Assembly (NCBI GenBank): GCA_034440635.1
Contig: JAOTON010001033.1
Location: 310,001 to 374,000 of the forward strand
Length of the DNA: 64,000 nucleotides
Reading direction: 5' to 3'
Source of the DNA: Lepas anatifera
Lineage: Eukaryota; Arthropoda; Thecostraca; Lepadidae
Shown here: one piece after another, positions 45,999 to 57,454 of the stretch
How positions within the stretch are numbered: position 1 is the first letter of the stretch
Layout: each line of letters starts with the position of its first letter
Made by a program: the position numbers and the translations under genes
Notes under the pieces: model-generated
What the model was told of the DNA's origin: nothing
Seen by the model: only the letters and a program-made list of their open reading frames with translations
The model's database searches: none

Positions 45999-46193
45999 TC
46001 AACAGACAGATGCTCCCCGGAGCGAATCCAGTGTGGGAGATCCCCGCAGATAACGAGTCCTCTCTATCTCAAAGTCCCGACATTCCGCCTGGACATGTTT
46101 GGCGATGAGTTCATCATCAGAAAGCAGACCCTCTTTCTGGACACGACTAGCTAAGAGATAGGCGTGCGTAGCGTGGGGGTGTCCCAATCGCAA
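45999..46193 (-). pseudogene. LINE C-terminal fragment
   Basis: The frame RLGHPHATHAYLLASRVQKE then ELIAKHVQAECRDFEIERTR and YLRGSPTLDSL resembles the segment after RNase H in Jockey/I-type LINEs (RLGHTxxTHxYLL...LTVKHxLxECxxF...R..YL). Zinc ligands are partly lost. No neighbouring RT is seen. Confidence 0.5.
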
Positions 46194-47114
46194 ACTATAG
46201 ATCGTGATCCCGTCCTTTCTGCACCCAGCGTTGCTGCCGTTGAACGGCCACGATCCTAGCGGGACCTTGACTATCTAGTTTCTTGCTCCTAGAGTCACCG
46301 GGCCTCCTTATTCCGACGGAAATGATGGAATGACGGAAATTATGAACTGACGGAAACATCCGATCCTATAAACATACTCGTAGAACTACTTGCAAACTTG
46401 CAAAGAAATAATTTTCAGTTGTGGCAATTTTGTCCCCCTGTCGAGCCGCATGTGTGCTGTTCACACGTGTGTAGACAGAAAGACAACAGGCAACAGCAAC
46501 GCCTCGTCGACTCTGCCATAAAAGATACCTAATTTTCTACCCGAAATACCACAGTACTTCCGACGAGGCAACGTTTATATCAGAAGAGAGCTCGGAGGAA
46601 TCAGACTGGAAAAATGATTGAAGGAAATGGAAAGAAAAAGAGCAATTAGGATGACTTTCCTGTCAACGAGCATAGAATACATCTAAGCCTTAGAATCAAG
46701 CAGTGCTTGAGCTTACTGCATTAAAAAAATCAAGAAAGAGAATTAATAAATCTAAGATTAGCCTTGTAGAGTGTGCTGCTTTGATGAGATATCTTGTTCG
46801 TCCCAAAACTTGTCCTTTGTGGATCAGTGAACGTTTTCACGGTGGAATTCAATAAAAATTTGTCTCTATTACGCGCCAAGCCTGGGCACCACTTTACCGA
46901 GAGAAGAAACCCGGGGCAAGGGGCCAGTGACAGCGGAACGTCCGAATGTAATGAGGGGGAGGGCACCATGGGTTTTTGAACCCATTTTTTCCAGTCAACG
47001 CCATAGGGCTAGTGTAAAAATTTCTGATTTAAGGAGGGCACCGTGCCACAGTGCCCTCCCAGTTTCGCCGCTAGTGCAGGGGGCTGACTTACGCTCACGC
47101 CACATTTACTCTCA
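46194..47114. other. CASP intron, nothing recognised
   Basis: No gene or defined element. A fragment with GGCACCATGGGTTTTTGAAC at 46960-47060 looks repeat-derived. Confidence 0.3.
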
Positions 47115-47275
47115 GCTACTGCATAGCAGGGCAGTTCAATAACTGCGCTACTGCATAGCAGGGCAGTTCAATAACTGCGCTACTGCATAGCAGGGCAGTT
47201 CAATAACTGCGCTACTGCATAGCAGGGCAGTTCAATAACTGCGCTACTGCATAGCAGGGCAGTTCAATAACTGCA
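47115..47275. repeat. Tandem repeat, 32-bp unit, five copies
   Basis: GCTACTGCATAGCAGGGCAG plus TTCAATAACTGC, identical in all five copies, which indicates recent expansion. Confidence 0.95.
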
Positions 47276-48004
47276 TAGTGTTGGATAAACTAAATATGAA
47301 AGTAGGGGCTGCTTATAACCTGTTGGGTAGGTTATAACCTCTACGGAATGTATATTTGATTCAAAATCTCATGAAAGTGCTTTATTCCCTGGATTTTCAA
47401 ATAAACCGACAGGATCTTCACAAAGTGAGACAGGTTACAAAAAGCGTCATTATCAAAGAGAGGCATTTTCAAAAAAATGTTTCTAGAAAAAGACTGATAG
47501 CGGTGATATTCAGCAACAATATCTACTCACACGAAAATAATGCCTATGGAAAGTATCTGCCTATTTCAGCGCGTTATCTCCCGGGCTTCTTTCAAAGGCC
47601 AATCTGACGAAAGATTATTTTATGTGCCATTTCTAGGGCAAACTGATCTATTTTGTAGTTCTAAGAGGCTTTGCACAATTAATTCAAATACAAATACAGG
47701 AGAACAGACATTTTTATTACAAAATAATTACTTTTAAACTTAAAATAGCTTTTAAAAACTAAGTGATGATGAGCAGGTTCCAGCCTTTTACCAGTACCGT
47801 TAACATATTTCAATAGTAGTTGATTGGCCTCCAAAAATATTGCCGAAGATACAAAAATGATTGACAGTTTCGTAATCAAGATTTTTCAATTAGCAAGAAA
47901 CCACAGTATAATATTCTTTGCGTACCTCTCTTTAAATGGCAAACAATTTTAAGTTAGCGCCTCTGATATTTTTACACCAGACAGTTATCTTTTTAAAGAC
48001 AGTT

Positions 48005-49125
48005 ACGCACGATATATTCTGCTAGTTTTTTCCTGCTTAGTAACAAATAACCATGGTTCTTATTCTTGACCTTAAGGCTTTGAGGAGTGCTCTTTCATAC
48101 ATTTGTGTCGATCTCAAATAAACGCTGAAAAACAAATATTTTAGCTAACTTACTGAAATCCTCATCATGTCTTGAGCTTTAAGACAGTAATTTCAATCGC
48201 TGAAACAAAGAGTAAAACAACGACAGCTAACGACTAGACAACGACGGCGAAATTTAAAAGCCTATCATTTTAAGTGATCACGCCCCGGTCCACCTTAGAT
48301 CATGTGAGAGGTTAGGCGATGAGATTGAGGATTTATGCATGTTCAAGACATATTATATCTGAGGAAAGCCAACAGCGTGGATTTGCTGTCAGACCCTGTG
48401 GGTCTGTGACAAATACTTCAAACTCAATTTCTTTCCGAAAACCTGGACCACGCGTCGCTTCACTGCTATCTTCGCCGATTTAAGGGAGGCTATCTACAAT
48501 GATGTTGCCCCCTGGTCCGACCAAAAGGAGGGGGGGCACAGTGCCACGGTGGCCTCCCGTTCCATCGCTTATGCCTTAGCTAATCCCGAATGCAGTAAAG
48601 TTCTCATTCTGCAAACGGCAGGCATTTCGATCTCCGCCTCAAGTCATCAGCGATGCTTCATGAGACGACTACTTATATGGAATGTTCAAGCAGAAGTTAA
48701 AATACCATTCATATTGATGGAATACGTCTATTTTGTTGCCACTGACCACCCACTCTTCCATCAACTACAGTCCCCAGGTCAAGTTCAGGGCGCATCAGGC
48801 AAGGGAGGAGGCGAGCGAGCGCTGCGCACTGCGCAGGCTGCACCAACCCATGATATATTCTGCTAGTTTTTTCCATGCTTAGAAACAAATACCGTTCTTG
48901 ATCTTAAGACTTTGAAAAGTGCTCTTTCATACATTTGTGTCGGTTCTCAAATAAGCGCTGAAGGACAAATGTTTGAGTGCGCCAACGGCGCCTACACCAC
49001 ATGATATATTCTGCTAGCTTTGTCATGCTTAGAAACAAATACCCACGGCTTTTATTATTGATCTTAGTGCCTTGATACCTGCTCTTTTATGTGCATCTAC
49101 CGGCTTTCAAATAAAACATATTTTT
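48005..49125. repeat. Three dispersed copies of a 125-bp repeat
   Basis: Copies at 48005-48145, 48848-48970 and 49000-49125 share GATATATTCTGCTAG, TGCTTAGAAACAAATA, GTGCTCTTTCATAC and TCTCAAATAARCGCTGAA. All are in the same orientation. No terminal repeats were found. Confidence 0.8.
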
Positions 49126-49587
49126 TAATGCACAGTTAACTGGTTTAGAATTTTAATGCATGGTTTAACTGGTTTAATTTCTAAATGCACAGCCAAGGAA
49201 CATATTTTCAAAATTGCTTAATTTTTTGATTTTACATAACTTTTTAGCCAAATACAAATATTCTAACTGTTTTAGCTCTGCATCATTCGCTCATTCCAAA
49301 CATTTTCATACATTATGTTACCATTTATACTGATTTTAATTGGATAAAATAGATGAAGAAGAAATTCTTGCGCCGGTAAAGTGTACAATTTCCGGAGGCT
49401 ATAACTCCTAATCTAGCGAGCTAAAAATGTCACAGGGGTGTTCTAGGCTGTCGATAATCCCAAGACCAAATTTGAAGAAAATAGAAGACATGAGGGTGTA
49501 AAATAAACCATTAGGTGTGCTGAAATGTCCTAGACTGCCTCAGCTACTCCGCTCAAAGGAACCGTTTCTCAGAACTCTTGTGAACCC

Positions 49588-49967
49588 CAGTGGCGGATCC
49601 AGGGGGAAGGCATTTGTCCCCCCCAAACGGACAAGCTCGGGGAAAAACTGTTCTTGCCCCCCATGCAGTCGACCTCCTTTATGCCCCGACTCCTTGTTGG
49701 TTTATAAGCAAGATTTTGGCGCTTCAACTCTCAACTTCAAACAGAACCAGTTAGGTTCAGTGTAAATTCTGGGTCTTGGATAGGCAAAAAGTATTTTGAG
49801 CCCATATTTTTCACCCTGTGACGTTTTTGTTTTGCTCTTCGCCTCAAATATCCCAAATTCTACCGTCAAGTCATATTATTGTAGCACAATTTTTCACTGC
49901 GTGACGTTTTTTTTTTTTTTCGACTTTGGTTTGCCTCTCCCAGACCGACCGGCTAGATCCGCCACTG
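49588..49967. mobile_element. hAT-type MITE with perfect 8-bp duplication
   Basis: Ends CAGTGGCGGATCCAGGGGG and CGGCTAGATCCGCCACTG; GTGAACCC at 49580-49587 and 49968-49975. 380 bp, no coding capacity. Confidence 0.93.
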
Positions 49968-49975
49968 GTGAACCC

Positions 49976-50800
49976 GTCAGTTAGAAGCAGAGTCAAGAAG
50001 ATTAGTTACACAAGGCTAATGGAATAATTATTTATGAATATAGAATAAACGTATAGCAAAGTCGATGAGGGAACTAATCTGAGTAACAATCAAGGCAAAG
50101 GAAGGAGCAAGACAAATTATATTCTGACCGAGATTGAGCCATGACATTGAAGGACACACAAGGGAATTCAGCCCATGTCTAAAATTTCTACTGAACCAGC
50201 AGAATAAACTACTTACGTCGCGTGATTGCATGGAACCGAATTATTCCATTACGAAGACAAGCCGCGTTTGTTAGTTATCGACTATTACATCAAGTTTATC
50301 AAAGGTGCCCATTAGATCATAGAACTGCAGAAAGTATGATTTTGTATCCAACGTAAATATTTTCAAGACACGGTCTTCCTCAGGGGATGGTATCAAACAA
50401 CACCAATGCAATGGATACATGTTTGGGACAACGAGAGGAACAACGAGAGGGACATAAAACTTGCTTTATCCATCCACGATATTTCCAATCAAATTTTTGC
50501 GTAAAAAAGTTTGGTTTGGCGTGACCGGAGTCGAAATATTAAGAATATTCTAAAGAAGGCTGGACGAGATCTTCGCCTGGCATTGTTAGAATGCAGGAAC
50601 ACACCGATTGCAGGACTGCAGTATTCTGCAGGACAGCTACTATTCCCTCCGAGTCTTCGGACAAACTGCCTTCACTACAATCGCTTTTAAAGGCGGCCAG
50701 TGCCCGACAGGTGACAGGCGACTGGTGAGACAAAGGCTCAGAGATCGGCAAAGAAAACCAAGAACAGCTTATGGGCGGTCAGCAGGTGCCCTACCGAAGC
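49976..50800. other. CASP intron, nothing recognised
   Basis: No exon or defined element is supported here. Confidence 0.3.
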
Positions 50801-51651
50801 TCAACACGCGCATTGACGGCAATCTGAACCACCTTCGCACTGACGGGGGGCGGGTACAACCCCCTTCCCTAAGATTTCGTGAACCAAGCTAGATAGCGGA
50901 AAACGGTAAACGGCGTTGGGTAGCCCATTCAAATCTCTGTAGAAGATATATGAATCTTTTTCAGGTCACTTTTAAGGTCACCAGAGGTCAACGAATATTC
51001 AAAGGGATAACATGTACACAAAGGTTTTCATTCAATACATCTTAACTAGTAAATGTAGATAAAAAATTTAAGCCATGGGAATCCTCGCAGCAAGCCGAAT
51101 AGAATGATCTATATAATATGACATTGCTAGGTCAAATAAGGTCAAATCAAGGATTTGACCTGACCTGAGGTCAGGTCAAGGTCAAATTAGGTCAAAATGC
51201 ATATCATTAGAACTGCAAGGATGAGGCAAACCTAATTTCGTTAGAACTAACGCTCGACAACCATCCATCTCCAAGTTCTTCAGTTTAAACCATTTTCCCA
51301 TGTATTTCCAATGGAGAGGTAATGGCTCGTACCTGACCTTATGTATGTCATCGATATAAAAAAATACCGGAATAGATTTGGTAAAACTCGATGGGCCCAT
51401 TATGTGATATGAGTTTCAATCGGATATGTTGAGCCAGCTCTGACTTATGCTATCTTAAACTTTGAGGTCAGCTTACTTGACCTGCACTGGTGACATGACC
51501 TGAGGTGACCCAACCTTAACATTTTTGTTGAAGTTGTAAGAATTATCAGAGAAAAGGTATACCAAGTGCGGCGGCGTTACGCACCGCCATTTTTATTATA
51601 TCGCCAAAAAGACGACGGGGGGGTACCTGTCCCCGTCAATGCGCGTGTTAA
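50801..51651. mobile_element. TTAA-type, AGGTCA-rich element, diverged
   Basis: Left TCAACACGCGCATTGACGG and right CCGTCAATGCGCGTGTTAA are inverted repeats. The interior contains TGACCTGACCTGAGGTCAGG at about 51157 and other half-sites. The left TTAA has decayed to TCAA. Confidence 0.8.
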
Positions 51652-51924
51652 GCCAGCTGATCCGGGGCTAACTCAGAGAACAGCAGGTGGGGCGTGGAGC
51701 AGGACAACTGTCATGCTGACAGAAGTTGGACCGCGGTCCCTCCAGGCTGGTAATAATCAGGGAACTCGTATCAGGAATCACGGTCATTTGCAAGGTCCGC
51801 TGAAAGGATGCGAAGGCAAGTGGAGGCAAGCGTGGAACCTCTAACTGGAAGACAAATCATCAGGAGCCTCTGACTGGAGGACAACATATCACAAAATTAT
51901 TGTCAGCAAACAGAGAAAACTAAC

Positions 51925-52050
51925 TGAATAAGGCGTGTTGCTGAGGCAAAACTCCCGGGTTCAAGTCCCGACGGGTGCCCTGAATAAGGCGTGCTGCTGA
52001 GGCAGGAGTCCCGGGTTCCAGTCCCGACGGGTGCCCTGAATAAGGCGTGC
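51925..52050. repeat. 56-bp tandem repeat with a tRNA-like B box
   Basis: Just over two units of CTGAATAAGGCGTGTTGCTG followed by CCCGGGTTCAAGTCCCGACG and GGTGCCC. The GGTTCAAGTCC core is a pol III B box, so the unit probably derives from the 3' half of a tRNA or SINE. Confidence 0.7.
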
Positions 52051-52480
52051 TCTGCTCCCCACAATCCATCCAGCAGGGTGCAGATTGACAATGTAACATC
52101 ACCTCATCAGCTCATGCATATTTCCCGCTGAGAACACCAGCAGATCCAGAACGCGAGAGGAGCGCGATACGACTTCAGTGTTGACCGGAGTAAGGGTTGG
52201 GTCGAGCAAACTCAAGCGGTGGGTAACTCCTTCTCTCTCCATTCTGCATAACTTCGCTTTTATCAGACCTTGTGGCAAAATACCATTTGATTCCTAACAA
52301 ATATCCTTAGTTTTGAACCCATTACGATCAGTGGGCGACTCATTTCAGGTGTTATTTTCCAGCCCTGCGGGAGGGGGCATAGTCCTCCTGGCCTCCTGAA
52401 TCTGCCAGCGTTTGGGCGATTACAACTGTTGGGATGCTATCACACACCGGAAGCACCGACAAGGGCCTCTCGAGACATAC

Positions 52481-52617
52481 CTCGCCCTCGCCACGACACA
52501 GCGCCGCCACCGACTTCATGCGGCCGAGGTCGTCCTCCAGCTTCAACACCAGCTGCTGCTGCTTCTCCAGGTTGCGCTGCTGCTGCTCCCTGTCACTCTG
52601 CAGCGCCAAGAGCCGCG
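52481..52617 (-). CDS. CASP: CASP golgin exon, coiled coil before the conserved block
   Basis: After an acceptor TGTCCGACAG on the minus strand, two bases complete a codon and the exon reads RLLALQSDREQQQRNLEKQQ then QLVLKLEDDLGRMKSVAALC and RGEGE to a GAG/GTATGT donor, phase 0. Acidic-basic heptads and the LVxKLExDL...xVxS pattern fit the CASP coiled coil upstream of ILPIV..QRERFR. The next recognised exon is 17851-18147, also phase 0, so the intron would be about 34.3 kb. The exon before this one was not found and may lie beyond the window. A 19-bp array starts at the acceptor. Confidence 0.8.
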
Positions 52618-53060
52618 CTGTCGGACACAGGAGGGGTCAGAGCACCAGGCGGGGTAAGGGGACACAGGCGGGGTCAGGGGACACAGGAGAGGTCAGAGCA
52701 CCAGGCGGGGTCAGGGGACACAGGCGGGGTCAGGGGACACAGGCGGGGTCAGAGGACACAGGCGGGGTCAGAGGACACAGGCGGGGCTAGAGGCCTCCCG
52801 AGCAGACCAGCGTCTGAGGAGTTCCACAGTCTCACAGACGGAGTCAGGCGAGTTCCACACAGAACGGAGTCTGAGGACTTCCACACAGACAAGCAGCTGA
52901 GACCTTCCTAACAGACCAGAATCCTCCCCATGCAAACTGGAATCAGAGGCCTCCCTAAACAAACCGGAGCCAAAGGACTTCTCCACAGACCGGAGTCAGA
53001 GGCTTAACACAGACTGGATCAGCGGACTTAAACACAGACCGGAGTCAGAGGACTCAGACG
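52618..53060. repeat. Minisatellite, 19-bp unit, upstream of a CASP acceptor, degenerating outward
   Basis: Units GGACACAGGCGGGGTCAGG from about 52622 to 52800. On the minus strand the unit is TGACCCCGCCTGTGTCCC, close to the true acceptor region TGACCCCTCCTGTGTCCGACAG. From 52800 to 53060 related degenerate CAGACCGGAGTCAGAGGACT units follow. Confidence 0.88.
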
Positions 53061-53111
53061 GATTCAGCGTGGCAAAGGGGGCAGGTGCCCCCATTGACCC
53101 TCAGTGTCCCT

Positions 53112-54433
53112 CAGGGGCGTAGCCAGGATTTCGCTCAGGAAGGGGCAGCGCCCCGAAAAGGGCCCCTGCGCCAGCGCCAAAAGGGCCCTGATGGGTAAAA
53201 AGGGCCCTGCTTGTTACAGAATAGAGTGCTGAAGAGGGTTTAACCCTCGCCCCAACGGGGGGGCCATCGATGGCCCTCCTAAGGTTTTTCCGGGATAGCA
53301 GAAAAACGAAGAGGTGCAGCACCGCGGTTGAGGGCTCTATCATTTTGCCACCATCCCTGAAAATTTTTACCCCGGGTCACCCAAGGTCAGGTCACCAGAC
53401 GAGGTCAACCAAGGTCATCTCACTTCAACTTTAGAGCTCTGTAAGAGCTACATTTCGAAGCCGATCGATTTGAAACTTCCTACACTTTATGGCCCCTCCG
53501 GGGTCTACAAGGTGTATATCCGGGATTTTTCTATTTCGTGCCCTGAGGTCAGGTCACGAGGTGACCTCTCCCATTGGAAAAGCATGGGAAAAGCTGTCTT
53601 ATGATATAAAAGTCACAAAAGCGATTGAAAATGCTCAGCTTGATCAGTAAAGCGTTCTTGGACACCCTTTCACGGATTCCAGGGGCCATATTTGCCCTTT
53701 GACCTCTCCAAGGTCATCCAAGGTCACCAGGGGTCAAAAACAGTATTTTGACAATAACTTTTGACCTGTATAAGCTAGAGCGCTGAAACAAACACCATCG
53801 TGTTTGTCTCGTCATGGGCTTTCATTTGATATACAGCAAGGTCACTTTCTGACCTTTCGTGACCTCAGGTCATCTTAGGTCACGAGGTGACCTCTGGAGC
53901 TCAAACCACTGGCGGGAGGTCTTTATGTTTCACATAGCGGAAAAGCACTGACAATTTCCAATCAAATGTACTTTACCAGACCTCAATAGCTCTAATGGCA
54001 TAAGAGTTATGCCCAGTTTGCTTAAGCATTGCATATTTGAGTGAAAATAGCCGATCTTGACCTAATTTGACCTCTGGAGGTCAAACCATTGACCTGAGCA
54101 CTAAAACATGTGAAGTAATTTCTTACTGAATTCACGCGAGCTCTCTATTGCACTTTGCAGATTTGCGCTAACGCCCATATTTTCGGAGTTAGAGGGGGCC
54201 ATCGATGCCCCCTCGGTGGGGCGAAGGTGGCGCTGGCCCCCGGTGGGGCGCGGGTTAAGAGTGGGTAAAGAGGCTTAGGTAGGCGAAGAGGGCTTATTCA
54301 GGTATCAAATTTCAAATTTGGCCACAGAGCATAGTGCGGGCGAGCCGCGCTTCGCGCGGCCCGTGTCCTCAGGGGCCCTTCGGGCCCCTCAGGGGGGCGG
54401 CTGTCCCTGCCGCCCCCCTTGGCTACGCCCCTG
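53112..54433. mobile_element. hAT-type MITE carrying a nested TTAA MITE
   Basis: Ends CAGGGGCGTAGCCAGGATTT and TTGGCTACGCCCCTG. Flanks GTGTCCCT (53104-53111) and CTGTCCCT (54434-54441) are an 8-bp duplication with one change. The interior is homologous to the uninterrupted copy at 55409-55686. Confidence 0.9.
53240..54258. mobile_element. TTAA-flanked, AGGTCA-rich MITE, copy C (nested)
   Basis: Left TTAACCCTCGCCCCAACGGG, right CGGTGGGGCGCGGGTTAA, both with GGGGCCATCGATG-type inner palindromes. TTAA at 53240-53243 and 54255-54258. The empty site AGAGGGCTTAAGACGG is present in the sister MITE at about 55524. About 12 AGGTCA and 9 TGACCT by eye. Confidence 0.93.
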
Positions 54434-54459
54434 CTGTCCCTCTGAAAGGTTGATGGCAC

Positions 54460-54640
54460 CCCCATGAAATGTCGCTTACCATTCCCTCCCCCCAGGATGC
54501 AAGAATCGGCATCCAATGATAGGATTTGTCGCCCACCTAATAGGTTTTTCCGGCCAAAAGTAGCGCCCCTAGTCCGGATGGCGCCCCCACCCCCGAGAAA
54601 GGTTTCCCCAATGGCAATTCTGGATCTGCCTATGAGAGGA
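54460..54640. mobile_element. MITE fragment related to 15011-15299
   Basis: GAATCGGCATCC...ATAGG...TTTTTCCGGCCAAAAGTAGC and AATTCTGGATCTGCC; inverse similarity to 15011-15190. It ends in a GGATCTGCC that resembles a decayed GGATCCGCC hAT end. Confidence 0.5.
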
Positions 54641-55408
54641 CTCCTACACAGACTGGACTAATCTGAGTACAGCAGGACTAAATGTCGATGTCAGAGTTTT
54701 AATGGCGCATCCGGTGCTAATGGTTATATAACAGCCACAGGGCAAAGGCACGTTTGAGGACATCGGGGCACAGAGGGGAGCCAGGCCAAGAACGGCAGAA
54801 GGCAGACAGGAGTCAGAGTCACAGGAGTCTGCACAGAGACAGGAGCCGGTCAGGGGTTGTAAGTCACAGCAAATGGCAAGCGCCGGCATACGTCAAAAAC
54901 ACGATGAATGGCGGTTTAAATGCATCAACGAGAATTGAGTTACACATGTTGTAGGAGCCCAAGGCAGGTCCAGATGGGAAAACCGTAGAAACAAGTCAAA
55001 GAAAAACCAATACAAGAAAAAACAAAATGGAAACCACCAAACACGACACAAACAGACTATTATCAAAGTGAGCCAGCTTGGGTGGGTAGAACTGGAGCAG
55101 GGAGGTGGGAAACTGGCAATGCCCAGTGGGCAACAGGGGGGGAGGGACGTGGGAAACTGGGCATCCGGGGAGTCGGCACTCGCTCTTCTGCGCCAGTCCA
55201 AAGCAGATGCAGGTCCTCCCAGTGAAGATCTGAAGAACAGGGAGTTAGCACACACAGTGATATGGCGTACAACACATTATAACAAAGACAATCAAATAAT
55301 CATGGAAACTTTAATCGGTTTAAAAAGTACGACACTTGAAAACCACAGACTCTTCAGCTCTAAGCCGCTTTTGGAGCAGGGGCACATCCAGCCGGTTGGT
55401 TTGGGGGG
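54641..55408. other. Upstream of CASP exon, nothing recognised
   Basis: I looked for upstream CASP exons on the minus strand and found none I could defend. Confidence 0.35.
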
Positions 55409-55686
55409 CAGGGGCGTATCCAGGATTTCGCTCAGGGAGGGGCGATGCCCCGAAAAGGGCCCCTGCGACAGCGCCAAAAAAACCCTGATGGGTAAAATGG
55501 GCCCTGCTTGTTACGGAATAGAGTGCTGAAGAGGGCTTAAGACGGCCCTGTCTGGTATAAAATGCCAAATTTGGCCACAGAGCGTAGTGCGGGCGAGCCA
55601 CGCGAAGCGCGGCTCGTGTCCTCAGGGGCCCTTCGGGCCCTCAGGGGGGGGGCTGTCCCTGCCGCCCCCCCTTGGCTACGCCCCTG
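55409..55686. mobile_element. hAT-type MITE, uninterrupted sister copy
   Basis: CAGGGGCGTATCCAGGATTT to CTTGGCTACGCCCCTG, 278 bp. It contains an inner palindrome CAGGGGCCCTTCGGGCCC. No clean target duplication is visible in the G-rich flanks. Confidence 0.85.
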
Positions 55687-56251
55687 GGGAGAGGGGACAA
55701 ACACGTGTCAGCCTCGGCGTCTAAACAAGCACGCAAACTTAAACATTGAGCGACGAAAATGCGGCTGGCGGCGTTTAACTGCTGGAGCGAATCATCTTTG
55801 TGAATCAGCCGCTTCTCAATCATTGTTGGAAACGTGAAAAAGACCTTAAGTTTTCCTTCCTCTACAGGGTAAACGGGAAACTTGTTTAATATTCAAGGAA
55901 CCCACTAACCGGACAAACATGCTAAAATGCTTTACTGAGAAGCAATTTCTAAACACTAGTTTGCTCGACGGAGGGGGATTAGCCCCCTTTGTTTCACTTT
56001 GGGTAGGGGACATGGCCGGTTTGCACCCCCTAGACCCGACACTGCTTTGGAGAGGTGAAAACCACCCGTTGTAGTCACTAAATACCAGGCGCCAAGTATT
56101 GAAAGTTGAAACAACTAGCCCAAGTAGTTCAGCCATCAACTTGAACAAAGTCTATAACTTAACATGCGTCAGTAAAGGGGGTAGGTACTTACCCCCTGCC
56201 CGGTAAGGTTTTTCAGAGATAGTAAAAAAAACGGCAGCACAAAAGACTACC

Positions 56252-57454
56252 AAAACCCTTGCCCCGGTGGCGGGTACGAGCCACCTTCGCCATGGTGGGG
56301 GGGGGCTGAAAAAGACCCCCACGATCTCAAAAACTAAGAGAGCTAGAAAAAAGCACAAAACGGCAATCGAAAGCTCTTCAAACATGATATCGAAAATACT
56401 CTGGTCATTTTTCTTGTCAGGTCAATATCAAGGTTACCAGAGGTCAAAATAGGTCAAAATCGTGAATATGAGGTGTACTAAGAAAACCTCGTATATCTCA
56501 GAAACTATGATAGCTAGAAACATGTTATTAACACCATTCGAAAGCTCTTGAGTTGCTCTTTCATTACAGTGGCATTCATTTTTGTGTCAGGTCAAAGCCT
56601 AGGGAGCTACAGGTCACTGAACATTGGGAATATTCTTGGGGATATCCATAGCCACCCATGCATAAGGGCGTTTCCTTTTTCGCTAATTACTTCCAAACCA
56701 AACAAGATACAGCCATAGTTGATGCGCCATTGCAATCCTCTCGTCAATACGAAGTCGAATGATATATAATATTGCTATGCCAGGTCAAATTTAAGAATTT
56801 GACCTGACCCAGGTCAACGGTCTGACCCAACTTGACCTGGTATAGTCATGATGTATATCATTTGACTTTTAGTAACTGTACAAACACTTTGGTGACAAAA
56901 TAAAAGCTCCATCTTAGTTTATTCAAAATCTATAGAGTAAAACACCAAAAAATGCTTATTTGACCTAAGGTGACCTTTAAAAGGTCAAGAGCCAAAATTT
57001 TTGGCATCAACTTCAGAAATGGGCTAAGAGCAAGTCGTAACTGATGTTTGAAGTTGATTCCATCCATACTTACTGAGAAAAGCTCATTTCGTGATTTTCC
57101 CCATGTATTTACAATGGGGAGCTCATGCTCTGCACATGCCCTTAGGTCACCAATATAAAAATCCCGGAACAAATGTTGTAGCTTCTGGTGGGCCCAATAC
57201 GTGGTATGAGTTTCAACTTTAACGATTAACCCTTCTTTTAGTTATGCGGCCCTAAGCATTTTTTGAGGTGAGGTCACTTCACCTGGCCTGGTGACCTGAC
57301 CTGATATGACCTTGAGCTAAAATTTTCAGGAAAGATGTAAAAATGATGGAGGAACAGCTAAACCAAGTTTAGCGGCGCTGCACGCCGCCGTTTTTTGGTC
57401 GATTCGGAAAAACCCGAGGGGGGTCTAAAAACCCCCCACCCGGGCGAAGGTTAA
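56252..57454. mobile_element. TTAA-type, AGGTCA-rich element
   Basis: Left AAAACCCTTGCCCCGGTGGC, right CCCACCCGGGCGAAGGTTAA. Only the right TTAA (57451-57454) survives. Many AGGTCA/TGACCT words, for example near 56810 and 57290. Confidence 0.75.

Noticed and set aside
54893..55275. Minus-strand frames that could be upstream CASP exons
   Set aside because: Composition is not coiled coil, and no acceptor and donor pair in the right phase was found.
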